Assembly (NCBI GenBank): GCA_002493085.1
Contig: DKXQ01000190.1
Coordinates: 145 to 11,527 of the forward strand
From: Lachnoclostridium sp. UBA7122
GTDB taxonomy: Bacteria > Bacillota > Clostridia > Lachnospirales > Lachnospiraceae
Direction of reading: 5' to 3'
Length of the DNA stretch: 11,383 bases
The translations under genes and the position numbers were made by a program. The number at the start of each line of letters is the position of its first letter. The stretch's first letter is position 1. Below, in pieces: positions 1 to 6,628 of this stretch. The notes under the pieces were generated by a model. It worked only from the letters and a program-made list of their open reading frames with translations, ran no database searches and was not told the DNA's origin.

Positions 1-137
1 GACATCCATGTCTGAAAACTGCTGGTAATTTGCGGAACTCTAAGAAATTCTAATGCTCTTCGTCAAGTCACTGTCACAAAAATATTTGTTCAATTTGCCG
101 ACAAACAATAAAAATAAGACCTTTTGACACCCTAACC

Positions 138-189
138 TCTATAGGAAAGACTTTGTCGCGCTGAAGCACGAAAGTGTCTTCCCTATAGA
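138..189. repeat. Long imperfect hairpin (14-position stem, 13 paired)
   Basis: TCTATAGGAAAGAC at 138-151 pairs with GTCTTCCCTATAGA at 176-189, with a single A-C mismatch (146 against 181). The stem can continue inward with small bulges through TT 153-154 with AA 172-173 and TCG 156-158 with CGA 169-171. That leaves a loop of about 10 bases (159-168). No T-run follows on the plus strand (the next bases are ACAAAAATAC), so it is not a standard intrinsic terminator in that direction. The length suggests either the end of a mobile repeat or a stable RNA arm. Confidence 0.75.
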
Positions 190-226
190 ACAAAAATACA
201 AATGCGGACTTCGCGCAAAGGAAGAT

Positions 227-266
227 GGCTGCTGACGCCCTAAAGGACTAGCTTCGTGTCGCAGCC
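227..266. repeat. Inverted repeat, inner arm of the GC-rich region
   Basis: GGCTGC at 227-232 is the exact reverse complement of GCAGCC at 261-266. After one unpaired T (233) the stem can continue with GAC 234-236 and GTC 258-260, giving about nine pairs around a 21-base loop. The pairing is clear in the sequence; whether it forms as RNA or matters as DNA is unknown. Confidence 0.55.
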
Positions 267-292
267 GCGCTCCGGCGCGCAAAGCGTCCAAG

Positions 293-310
293 TCCCTCAT
301 GAGTGAGGGA
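293..310. repeat. Perfect 7-bp hairpin with a 4-base loop
   Basis: TCCCTCA at 293-299 and TGAGGGA at 304-310 are exact reverse complements around the loop TGAG. It lies in the GC-rich non-coding region and is one of its compact stems, just after the CGCGC/GCGCG stem at 266-279. Confidence 0.65.
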
Positions 311-324
311 TTCAGGGAGTTGAT

Positions 325-350
325 GCGGACTTGTCCGCTTTGTTCTATTT
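325..350 (+). terminator. Possible short rho-independent terminator closing a rightward transcript
   Basis: GCGGAC at 325-330 and GTCCGC at 333-338 form a perfect short stem with a very tight loop, most likely five pairs around CTTG. The stem is followed by TTTGTTCTATTT, a moderately T-rich tail. Read on the plus strand this would end a rightward transcript from the structured region. Read on the minus strand, after the stop of the small membrane gene, there is no T-run, so it is a poor terminator for that gene. The stem is short and the tail is interrupted, so confidence is low. The same GTCCGC arm could instead pair with GCGGAC at 204-209. Confidence 0.35.
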
Positions 351-486
351 AACTGCAAAAAAGATTATATCCAAGAATCAGACATAAAAGTATTATAAGA
401 ACTGCAATAATCCCATTGTCAAGAAAAAGCATTATTGTCATTCCAATAGCTATCCAGAAGAGGATAAAACCTATCATTTTGCGCAT
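349..486 (-). CDS. Small two-helix hydrophobic membrane protein, 45 residues
   Basis: The minus strand reads ATG (486-484) to TAA (351-349), giving 45 residues that begin MRKMIGFILFWIAIGM and end LGYNLFCS. Residues about 4-22 and 26-43 are almost wholly hydrophobic, split by the polar turn DNG (23-25). This predicts a hairpin of two membrane helices with a short basic N-terminus (R2, K3), which would favour an N-in orientation. GGTGG (complement of 492-496) lies five bases before the start and can serve as ribosome binding site, and a TTTACA/TATTAT promoter lies upstream. Short hydrophobic proteins of this style occur in clostridia as far as I recall, but I cannot name a family and give no function. 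The gene is divergent from the Asp23 operon. It is short enough to be missed by routine gene calling. Confidence 0.6.
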   Translation of the reverse strand: MRKMIGFILFWIAIGMTIMLFLDNGIIAVLIILLCLILGYNLFCS

Positions 487-508
487 AATTACCACCATAT
501 TATTGTTC

Positions 509-537
509 TTGCTTTGAATGAAGCGATAAGTTATAAT
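509..537 (+). promoter_or_regulatory. Predicted sigma-A promoter of the Asp23-fakA-recG run
   Basis: A perfect -10 TATAAT lies at 532-537, preceded at 17 bases by TTGCTT (509-514), a weak -35. Transcription would start near 544, leaving about 57 bases of leader before the ATG at 601. It is the best promoter-like sequence before the first plus-strand gene. The TATAAT overlaps the predicted -10 of the opposing promoter. Confidence 0.5.
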
Positions 538-562
538 ATATCATATGATATTGGACTGTAAA
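533..562 (-). promoter_or_regulatory. Predicted sigma-A promoter of the small membrane gene
   Basis: On the minus strand TTTACA (complement of 557-562) is followed after 18 bases by TATTAT (complement of 533-538). Each hexamer matches the consensus at five of six positions. Transcription would begin near 526, with a leader of about 40 bases before the start at 486. Confidence 0.45.
538..551. promoter_or_regulatory. 14-bp perfect palindrome, candidate operator
   Basis: ATATCATATGATAT is its own reverse complement. It lies inside the spacer of the minus-strand promoter and over the expected start point of the plus-strand one, so a bound dimeric regulator could affect both. AT-rich palindromes also arise by chance, and no regulator gene is visible in the window. 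Confidence 0.35.
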
Positions 563-600
563 ATAGAATAAATAGTTATTATGTGAATGGAGGACGGATT

Positions 601-963
601 ATGAAGGGAAAAATGAGTACAAATATGGGAAACATTGTAATAGACCGTGATGTGCTGGCTAAATATGCAGGAACAGCTACTATGGAATGTATAGGAATAG
701 TTGGAATGGCTTCTGTCAATGTAAAGGATGGGGTTGCAAAGCTTCTTAAAAAGGAAAATGCCGGCAGGGGAGTAAGTCTTTATGTTGTAAATAATAAACT
801 AAAGATAGAATTGCATATTATTGTTGCATATGGAGTAAGCATACGTGCTGTAGCACAGAATGTACTTGAAAATGTCAGATATAAAATAGAAGAATTTACT
901 GGTTTAGAGATAGAAACTATTAATGTAATTGTTGAAGGCGTCAGAATTATGGATGAAGATTGA
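601..963 (+). CDS. Asp23/Gls24 family protein (YloU-like), 120 residues
   Basis: This is a member of the Asp23/Gls24 family of small alkaline-shock or envelope-stress-linked proteins; the YloU type is typically encoded directly before the DAK-domain fatty-acid kinase. The sequence shows the family pattern: GNIVIDRDVLAKYAGTA near the N-terminus, a central beta-rich part (LKIELHIIVAYGVSI) and a C-terminal EEFTGLEIETINVIVEGVRI. I chose ATG 601 over the in-frame GTG at 583 because the ribosome binding site GGAGGA (589-594) lies inside that longer version and is correctly spaced from 601. The protein has no signal peptide or membrane helix and is expected to be cytoplasmic, perhaps membrane-associated through partners as known for Asp23. 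It is the first gene of the plus-strand run and ends 23 bases before fakA. Its exact role is not established. Confidence 0.9.
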   Translation: MKGKMSTNMGNIVIDRDVLAKYAGTATMECIGIVGMASVNVKDGVAKLLKKENAGRGVSLYVVNNKLKIELHIIVAYGVSIRAVAQNVLENVRYKIEEFTGLEIETINVIVEGVRIMDED

Positions 964-986
964 TATTTAAGAGGAGGAACAAAAAA

Positions 987-2672
987 GTGGGTTTAAAATC
1001 AATAGATGCAAAAATGTTTCAAAAGATGTTTTTATCAGGCGCCAGGGCATTAGATGAGAAAAAAGAATATATTAATGAGTTAAATGTATTTCCGGTGCCG
1101 GATGGTGACACAGGCACTAATATGACTATGACTATTATAGCTGCTGCAAAGGAAGTAAACAGCATAAGCAATCCTACAATGGAACAGCTTGGAAAAGCAA
1201 TTTCAAGTGGTTCACTCAGGGGTGCAAGAGGTAATTCTGGTGTAATTATGTCACAGCTTTTCCGTGGATTTGTAAAGGGCATAAAAGGCAATGACACACT
1301 TGATGTAAACATTCTTGCCAATTCACTGCAGCATGCTGCTGATACAGCATATAAAGCTGTTATGAAACCAAAGGAAGGCACAATCCTTACAGTTGCACGT
1401 GCAGGTGCAGATAAGGCAGTAGATGTAATAATAAATAATGATACAGAAGATATTACGGAGTTTTGTGATATTGTTATTGAAAGTATGGAGGAGGAACTGC
1501 TTAAGACACCTGACATGCTTCCTGTGTTAAAACAGGCAGGTGTAGTAGATTCAGGCGGTGAAGGTCTTATGGCTTTCTTAAGGGGAGCTGTAGATGCATT
1601 AAAAGGGAAAGCGCCAGATATTAAGGTTAAAAGCAGGGGAAGTTCAAGGACAGTTAAAACAGATATACCTGATGCAAATATAAAATTTGGCTACTGTACA
1701 GAGTTTATTATAATGCTTGAACACAATGCAGATGTTGTGGAAGCACAGTTAAAAGAATATCTGCAGCAGATAGGTGACTGTGTTGTGGTTGTTGCTGATG
1801 ATGAGATAGTAAAGGTGCATGTCCATACCAATGACCCAGGGCTTGCTATACAGAAAGCACTGTCATATGGCTCACTTACAAGTATGAAGATTGACAATAT
1901 GCGTGAGGAGCACAATGAAAAAGTTATACGTGATGCAGAAAGGGCTGCAATGCAGCAGAGCCAGGATAGTAAAAAAGAAAGCATTACGGCACAGAAAGCC
2001 CGGACAGAGCGGAAGAATACAGGTTTTATAGTGGTGTCCTCCGGTGAGGGGCTGTCAGATATATTCCATGATTTAAAAGCTGACTATATTATTGAGGGCG
2101 GCCAGACGATGAATCCAAGTACAGATGACATGCTTACAGCTATAGATAGTGTAAATGCAGATAATATATTTATCCTGCCTAATAATGGAAATATAATACT
2201 TGCAGCTAACCAGGCGAAAGAAATGACAAAAGATAAAAATATTATTGTAATACCTTCAAGAAATATTCCACAGGGCATTGCTGCTTTAATTAATTATACA
2301 GAAGGAAGCTCTGTAAAGGAAAATGAAAGAAATATGTCATCAGAGATGCTGGATATAAAGTCAGGCCAGGTAACTTATGCTGTGCGTGATACAAATATGG
2401 ATGGCAGGAATATTAAGAAAGGTGACTTTATGGGTCTTACAGATAAAACAATTGTCTCTGTTGGAAGTAATGCAAAAGAGGCTGCAAAAAAGCTTATAAA
2501 GGAACTGGCTGATAACAGTTCAGAGCTTGTATGCCTGTACTATGGTGCAGATACAACTGAAGAAGAAGCGGAACTGCTTGCAGATGAAATAGTTGCAGAT
2601 TATAATGGTATTGATGTAGAAGTACAATATGGCGGACAGCCTGTTTATTCATATTATATATCTGTTGAATAA
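987..2672 (+). CDS. fakA: Fatty acid kinase catalytic subunit FakA (DAK2 domain, YloV-like), 561 residues
   Basis: FakA phosphorylates fatty acids bound to a FakB (DegV-family) carrier, making acyl-phosphate that feeds PlsY/PlsX phospholipid synthesis in the cytoplasm. The N-terminal DAK2/DhaL-type nucleotide-binding domain is plain: NVFPVPDGDTGTNM at residues 33-46 carries the metal-binding aspartates, GARGNSGVIMSQ lies at 79-90 and DSGGEGL at 188-194. A middle domain and a DegV-like C-terminal domain (about 340-561) complete the usual layout, and the length is close to the roughly 550 residues of the family. The start is GTG 987, with AGGAGG at 972-977 nine bases upstream; the longer frame from TTG 960 would place the ribosome binding site inside the gene. 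No fakB is present in the window, so the partner must be encoded elsewhere. recG begins 18 bases after the stop. Confidence 0.93.
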   Translation: MGLKSIDAKMFQKMFLSGARALDEKKEYINELNVFPVPDGDTGTNMTMTIIAAAKEVNSISNPTMEQLGKAISSGSLRGARGNSGVIMSQLFRGFVKGIKGNDTLDVNILANSLQHAADTAYKAVMKPKEGTILTVARAGADKAVDVIINNDTEDITEFCDIVIESMEEELLKTPDMLPVLKQAGVVDSGGEGLMAFLRGAVDALKGKAPDIKVKSRGSSRTVKTDIPDANIKFGYCTEFIIMLEHNADVVEAQLKEYLQQIGDCVVVVADDEIVKVHVHTNDPGLAIQKALSYGSLTSMKIDNMREEHNEKVIRDAERAAMQQSQDSKKESITAQKARTERKNTGFIVVSSGEGLSDIFHDLKADYIIEGGQTMNPSTDDMLTAIDSVNADNIFILPNNGNIILAANQAKEMTKDKNIIVIPSRNIPQGIAALINYTEGSSVKENERNMSSEMLDIKSGQVTYAVRDTNMDGRNIKKGDFMGLTDKTIVSVGSNAKEAAKKLIKELADNSSELVCLYYGADTTEEEAELLADEIVADYNGIDVEVQYGGQPVYSYYISVE

Positions 2673-2690
2673 TGAGGTGGGATAAAAAAA

Positions 2691-4730
2691 TTGAAAATCA
2701 ATGACAGCATAAGAAATATTAAGGGTATTGGCAAAAAAAGTGAGAAGCTCTTTAATAAACTGGGTATTAATACAGTAGAGGAGCTTCTTTGCTTTTATCC
2801 ATCAGAATATGATATTTTTGGAAAAATAGAGCCAGTGGCAGCAGCGTCTGAGGGAAATATGATAATAGTGGAAGTGTGTCTTAAGGAGAGGCCAAGGCTT
2901 ACAGTATCAGGAAACCTTAAAATAACCAGGGCATGTTTTAAGGATACAGACAGAAGCATTATTGCCGTGTGGTTTAATATGCCATTTATTATGAAAATGC
3001 TGCATATGGGTACATATTATATACTGCGTGGAAGGGCAGCCAGCCGGAATGGATTTTTAGAACTCCGCCAGCCGAAAATCTTATCAAGGCAGGAATATGC
3101 AGCGCTAACAGGAACGATGCAGCCAAAATACCATCTTACTGCCGGACTGGCAAATAACACAATTATCAAGGCAGTGTCATTTGCACTTAAAGAAACAGAC
3201 TTAAGTGATGACTTCCTGCCGGCAGATATCAGAAGTGAATTTAACCTTATAACATGGAGGGAAGCAATATCAGCAATACATTTTCCAAAAGACAGGGATG
3301 AGTGCATACAGGCAAGAAGAAGGCTTGTTTTTGATGAATTTTTCTTTTTCATGCTTGCGCTGGGACAGCTAAAAAATACAAAACACCTGATGGCTTCAAG
3401 ATATATTATGAAGAAAAGCCAGAAAGCTATGGAATTAGAGAATACACTTCCATATAAGCTTACAACAGCACAGAAAAGTGCATGGAATGAAACCAGGCAG
3501 GATATGTCTTCGGGAAAAGTTATGAACCGGCTTATACAAGGTGATGTAGGCTCAGGAAAAACAATAATAGCTGTACTTGCACTTCTTATGACAGCAGAAA
3601 ACGGGTACCAGGGTGCAATAATGGTGCCAACTGAGGTACTTGCAGCACAGCATTACGAAACATTCTGTGAGCTGCTTGCCGGGTCTGGCATAAAGACAGG
3701 GCTTTTATCAGGCTCTATGACGGCTGCACAGAAAAGAAACGTATATGCGCAGATAAAAAACCATGAACTGGATATAATTATCGGCACACATGCGCTTATA
3801 CAAGAAAAAGTGGAGTTTAGCTGCCTTGGGCTTGTGGTAACTGACGAGCAGCACAGGTTTGGTGTAAAACAGAGAGAATCACTTTATTTAAAGGGCAGTG
3901 AACCACATATGCTTGTAATGAGTGCAACACCTATACCAAGGACACTTGCAATAATACTATACGGAGAACTGGATATTTCAGTTATCGATGTAATGCCAGA
4001 AGGAAGGCTTCCAGTGAAAAACTGTGTTGCTGGCACAAATTACAGGGCACAGGCATATAAGTTCATTGACCAGCAGGTTTTAGCTGGCCACCAGATATAT
4101 ATAATATGTCCAATGGTGGATGGAAGTGAAAGCATAGAAGCAGAAGATGTTATAAATTATGCAGATATGCTGCATCAAAGCCTGCCATCTGGCATAAGGA
4201 TTGCTTATCTTCATGGAAAAATGAGGCCTGCACAGAAAAATGAAATAATGGAAAACTTTGCAGGGCATAAGATAGATGTGCTTGTCTCTACTACAGTTAT
4301 AGAAGTAGGTATAAATGTGCCAAATGCTACTGTTATGATGATTGAGAACTCTGAGCGCTTCGGGCTTGCACAGCTTCACCAGCTTCGTGGCAGGGTAGGG
4401 CGTGGCAGTGCACAGTCATACTGTATATTTATGACAGGAAATAATTCTAAAGAAGTTATGGACAGGCTATCAGTGCTTGAAAGTTCCAATGATGGCTTTT
4501 ATATAGCAGAACAGGATTTAAAACTCAGGGGGCCAGGTGATTTCTTTGGGATACGCCAGAGTGGTGAACTGGATTTTAAACTTGCAGATATTTATCAGGA
4601 TGCCAGTGTTTTAATGGAGGCTAAGAAAGCAGCTTCATGCTTTGAAACTATGGATATACAGCTTATGTGCCGGAAATATAGCAGGTTAAAGGACAAACTG
4701 CTTCCATATATGGATGGTACACAGTTGTAA
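2691..4730 (+). CDS. recG: ATP-dependent DNA helicase RecG, 679 residues
   Basis: RecG is a superfamily 2 double-stranded DNA translocase that remodels stalled forks, Holliday junctions and R-loops. The N-terminal third is the wedge/OB-fold DNA-binding part, opening with the helix-hairpin-like NIKGIGKKSEKLFNKLGI. The motor follows: Walker A GDVGSGKT at residues 284-291, the DEQH box at 385-388 followed by RFGV, the SAT motif (MSATPIPRT, from 410), the motif V region TTVIEVGINVPNA and motif VI QLRGRVGRG at 564-572. The length matches the family. The start is TTG 2691, with AGGTGG ten bases upstream. The gene lies in the usual place after fakA. All catalytic motifs are intact. Confidence 0.97.
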   Translation: MKINDSIRNIKGIGKKSEKLFNKLGINTVEELLCFYPSEYDIFGKIEPVAAASEGNMIIVEVCLKERPRLTVSGNLKITRACFKDTDRSIIAVWFNMPFIMKMLHMGTYYILRGRAASRNGFLELRQPKILSRQEYAALTGTMQPKYHLTAGLANNTIIKAVSFALKETDLSDDFLPADIRSEFNLITWREAISAIHFPKDRDECIQARRRLVFDEFFFFMLALGQLKNTKHLMASRYIMKKSQKAMELENTLPYKLTTAQKSAWNETRQDMSSGKVMNRLIQGDVGSGKTIIAVLALLMTAENGYQGAIMVPTEVLAAQHYETFCELLAGSGIKTGLLSGSMTAAQKRNVYAQIKNHELDIIIGTHALIQEKVEFSCLGLVVTDEQHRFGVKQRESLYLKGSEPHMLVMSATPIPRTLAIILYGELDISVIDVMPEGRLPVKNCVAGTNYRAQAYKFIDQQVLAGHQIYIICPMVDGSESIEAEDVINYADMLHQSLPSGIRIAYLHGKMRPAQKNEIMENFAGHKIDVLVSTTVIEVGINVPNATVMMIENSERFGLAQLHQLRGRVGRGSAQSYCIFMTGNNSKEVMDRLSVLESSNDGFYIAEQDLKLRGPGDFFGIRQSGELDFKLADIYQDASVLMEAKKAASCFETMDIQLMCRKYSRLKDKLLPYMDGTQL

Positions 4731-4736
4731 TTTAGA

Positions 4737-4765
4737 TTGATTTTTCAAAATAGTCATAGTAGAAT
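4737..4765 (+). promoter_or_regulatory. Predicted sigma-A promoter of the AAA+ ATPase gene
   Basis: TTGATT (4737-4742) and TAGAAT (4760-4765) are separated by exactly 17 bases. They match the consensus hexamers at four and five of six positions. The site begins a few bases after the recG stop and would give a leader of about 30 bases before the ATG at 4802. It suggests the ATPase gene can be transcribed apart from recG. Confidence 0.5.
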
Positions 4766-4801
4766 GAGGTTGGCAGATATGGCTGTTTAAAAGGAGGGTC
4801 T

Positions 4802-6571
4802 ATGTCAGAAAAGCTTTATTCAGATGAGAAATTATTTGAGCTTGGAAAGATAAACTATGACAAGCTTGTTTTATATTGTACAAGAATAGAGGAGAAAGGG
4901 CTCTGGACCCAGGCTGAAGAGGTTATAAAACAGTCCAGTACAGAAGTTTTAGACCTTTACGTGCAGTCAGTGCTTATGAATCTTGCAGTACACTGTGGGG
5001 AAATTTTAGACAGCCAGCGTGAATTTATGCGCATAATTACAGTAAGCAACCCGCTTTGCATACCAGAAGAGGGCCAGATAAAAATGTCAGTCTATAACCA
5101 GAGTAAGCGTTTATATGAGCTTCCGCCTATACTTATACAGTTATGCGGACTGTATGATAAAAAAACTAAAACAGATATGACAGAATATTTTCTGGACGCA
5201 TTTTTAAATATTCTTTTATGTATGGCTTACTTAAATCATGGCAAGGATGTAAAGGTAAATGACTTTATACAGAAGTACTATAATAAAATAAGCAACTTTA
5301 TTATTGACAGGGATACAGGCGGGTATTCAGAATATATTAAGAAAAAGCTCTCTTCTGGCGATATAAAATGTGAAGCAGAATGGTTTAAGACCTATAAAAT
5401 ACAAATACAAAAGACCAGCGTAAAGCAAAAAGTTAAGAATCCAAAAAGCAGGGCTAAAAAGAAAGCAAAAAGTACCAAAGAATCTAAAATATCCAGTGCA
5501 GGGACAAGCACCAGGGTACAAAAACTAAATGAAAGCCAGCAAAAACAGGCTGAACAGCAAAAAATTGAACAGCAAAAGGCTGAACAGCAAAAGCAGCATG
5601 ATGAAGAGCGCAGACAGTTAAGGGATGCCTTTTTTAAACGTGTTGAAGAGGATGCCAGGCTTGCAAAAATTGCAAAGGAAAAAGAGGAGCAGCAGGCAAG
5701 GGAACAGTTTCTTGCAGTAAAAAACCGTATCCAGGAGAGAGAGCGGGCTGAAAGGGAAGAAAAGGAAAAACGCATAAAATTGTTAATGGATGAATTAAAT
5801 TCCCTGGTAGGATTAAAAGATGTTAAAAGTGAAATACAGTCACTTACAAATCTTATAAAAATACGGCAGCTCCGTGAAAAGATGAATATGCCAGTTATGG
5901 ATATGTCATACCATATGGTATTTACAGGCAGTCCTGGCACAGGCAAAACTACAGTAGCACGTCTTGTTGGAAAGATTTATAAGGAACTTGGCATACTTTC
6001 AGATGGCAAAATGATTGAGACTGACCGCTCAGGGCTTGTAGCAGGCTATGTAGGACAGACTGCGATAAAGGTACACGAAATTGTCGGACAGGCAATAGGT
6101 GGTGTGCTTTTTATAGATGAAGCATATTCGCTTGTAAATCCTGATGTCCCAAATGACTTTGGAGGGGAGGCTGTAGACACACTTGTAAAGCTTATGGAGG
6201 ACAACAGGGACAACCTTGTAATAATAGCTGCTGGATATACAGATGAAATGAGAAGGTTTTTAAAAAGCAATACTGGTCTTATATCCAGATTTAATAAATT
6301 TATCAATTTTCCTGATTACAACAGGAGTGAACTTATAGAAATTATGGAAGTAATTGCAGCAGAAGCAGGCCTTACAATTGAAGAAGGCGCTAAAAAGCGT
6401 GTTTTAGAACGGATGGGTGCTATGAAACCAGAGGAGTGGGAAGATTTTGGCAATGCCCGGGGCATAAGGAATATGTTTGAAAAAATTGTTACAAACCAGG
6501 CAAACAGGCTTGTACTACTAAATTCTCCCACAAAGGAGCAAATTATGACAATAGTAGCAGAAGATGTTTGA
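4802..6571 (+). CDS. CbbX/SpoVK-type AAA+ ATPase with an unrecognised N-terminal domain, 589 residues
   Basis: The C-terminal part (about 335-589) is a CbbX/SpoVK-like AAA+ module: the entry motif LNSLVGLKDVKSEI, Walker A GSPGTGKTT (376-384, K382), the pore-loop-like GYVGQTAIK, Walker B VLFIDE (435-440), a sensor-1 region around AAGYTDEM (476-483), SRF with a candidate arginine finger at 496, and sensor-2 GNARGIRN (550-557). The family assembles into rings that remodel protein complexes; CbbX acts on rubisco and EccA in type VII secretion, but neither context is present here. Residues 1-200 are helical and unrecognised. Residues 200-335 are a charged linker with three tandem pentapeptides (A/I)EQQK at 250-264, then a long coiled coil. 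The start at ATG 4802 follows a strong AAGGAGGG. The gene sits between recG and rsmD with a promoter before it and another on its stop codon. The name SpoVK would not prove a sporulation role. The substrate is unknown. Confidence 0.9.
   Translation: MSEKLYSDEKLFELGKINYDKLVLYCTRIEEKGLWTQAEEVIKQSSTEVLDLYVQSVLMNLAVHCGEILDSQREFMRIITVSNPLCIPEEGQIKMSVYNQSKRLYELPPILIQLCGLYDKKTKTDMTEYFLDAFLNILLCMAYLNHGKDVKVNDFIQKYYNKISNFIIDRDTGGYSEYIKKKLSSGDIKCEAEWFKTYKIQIQKTSVKQKVKNPKSRAKKKAKSTKESKISSAGTSTRVQKLNESQQKQAEQQKIEQQKAEQQKQHDEERRQLRDAFFKRVEEDARLAKIAKEKEEQQAREQFLAVKNRIQERERAEREEKEKRIKLLMDELNSLVGLKDVKSEIQSLTNLIKIRQLREKMNMPVMDMSYHMVFTGSPGTGKTTVARLVGKIYKELGILSDGKMIETDRSGLVAGYVGQTAIKVHEIVGQAIGGVLFIDEAYSLVNPDVPNDFGGEAVDTLVKLMEDNRDNLVIIAAGYTDEMRRFLKSNTGLISRFNKFINFPDYNRSELIEIMEVIAAEAGLTIEEGAKKRVLERMGAMKPEEWEDFGNARGIRNMFEKIVTNQANRLVLLNSPTKEQIMTIVAEDV
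5549..5593 (+). repeat. Three tandem 15-bp units encoding (A/I)EQQK
   Basis: Three consecutive 15-base units encode AEQQK, IEQQK and AEQQK (residues 250-264 of the AAA+ protein), with a related QQKQ stretch just before. The units are nearly identical in DNA, for example GCTGAACAGCAAAAG, which suggests recent slippage-type expansion in the linker of the coiled coil. Copy number may differ between strains. Confidence 0.7.
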
Positions 6572-6596
6572 CCACAGTTGCCATATGTGTTATAAT
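6568..6596 (+). promoter_or_regulatory. Near-consensus sigma-A promoter of rsmD-coaD, overlapping the upstream stop codon
   Basis: TTGACC at 6568-6573 (one mismatch) is separated by 17 bases from a perfect TATAAT at 6591-6596, with an extended -10 TG at 6588-6589. This is the strongest promoter-like sequence I found in the window. The -35 overlaps the stop codon of the AAA+ gene (TGA, 6569-6571). Transcription would start near 6603, about 84 bases before the rsmD start. Confidence 0.7.
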
Positions 6597-6628
6597 GAAG
6601 TGATTATCAATTTAACCTCATTAAGTAA

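Larger units (their letters stand above)
1..348. other. Non-coding region rich in inverted repeats; candidate structured RNA or palindromic repeat element
   Basis: I see no convincing reading frame on either strand over this stretch. Bases 201-340 are about 59% G+C by hand count, against roughly 30-40% in the flanks. Visible pairings are 138-151 with 176-189, 185-194 with 339-348, 204-209 with 333-338, 227-232 with 261-266, 266-270 with 275-279, 293-299 with 304-310 and 325-330 with 333-338. Several exclude each other, because the 3' arm of the first hairpin overlaps the 5' arm of the outer pair. Two direct repeats also lie inside: ATGCGGACTT at 202-211 and 323-332, and CGCGCAAAG at 212-220 and 276-284. 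It could be a non-coding RNA gene, a MITE-like or REP-like element, or a decayed insertion. It matches no RNA family that I recognise. Confidence 0.5.

Noticed and set aside
124..152. TTGACA at 124-129, a perfect -35 hexamer before the structured block.
   Set aside because: No acceptable -10 lies 16-18 bases downstream (the bases are AAAGACTT), so I do not call a promoter. It stays possible that a non-standard promoter drives an RNA here.
583..600. Longer Asp23 protein start at GTG 583.
   Set aside because: It would place the ribosome binding site GGAGGA within the gene; ATG 601 is correctly spaced from it.
1019..1516. Minus-strand frame of 165 codons opposite fakA.
   Set aside because: It lies wholly opposite the conserved DAK2 domain, resembles no family I know and has shadow-type composition.
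5392..5946. Minus-strand frame of 184 codons rich in Cys, Ser and Phe.
   Set aside because: It is the reverse of the Gln/Lys/Glu-rich coiled-coil coding stretch of the AAA+ gene, has biased low-complexity composition and no ribosome binding site of note.
4802..6571. AAA+ ATPase as a marker of type VII secretion (EccA-like) or an anti-phage system.
   Set aside because: No WXG100, EssC, nuclease, protease or other partner gene is present; all neighbours are housekeeping genes.
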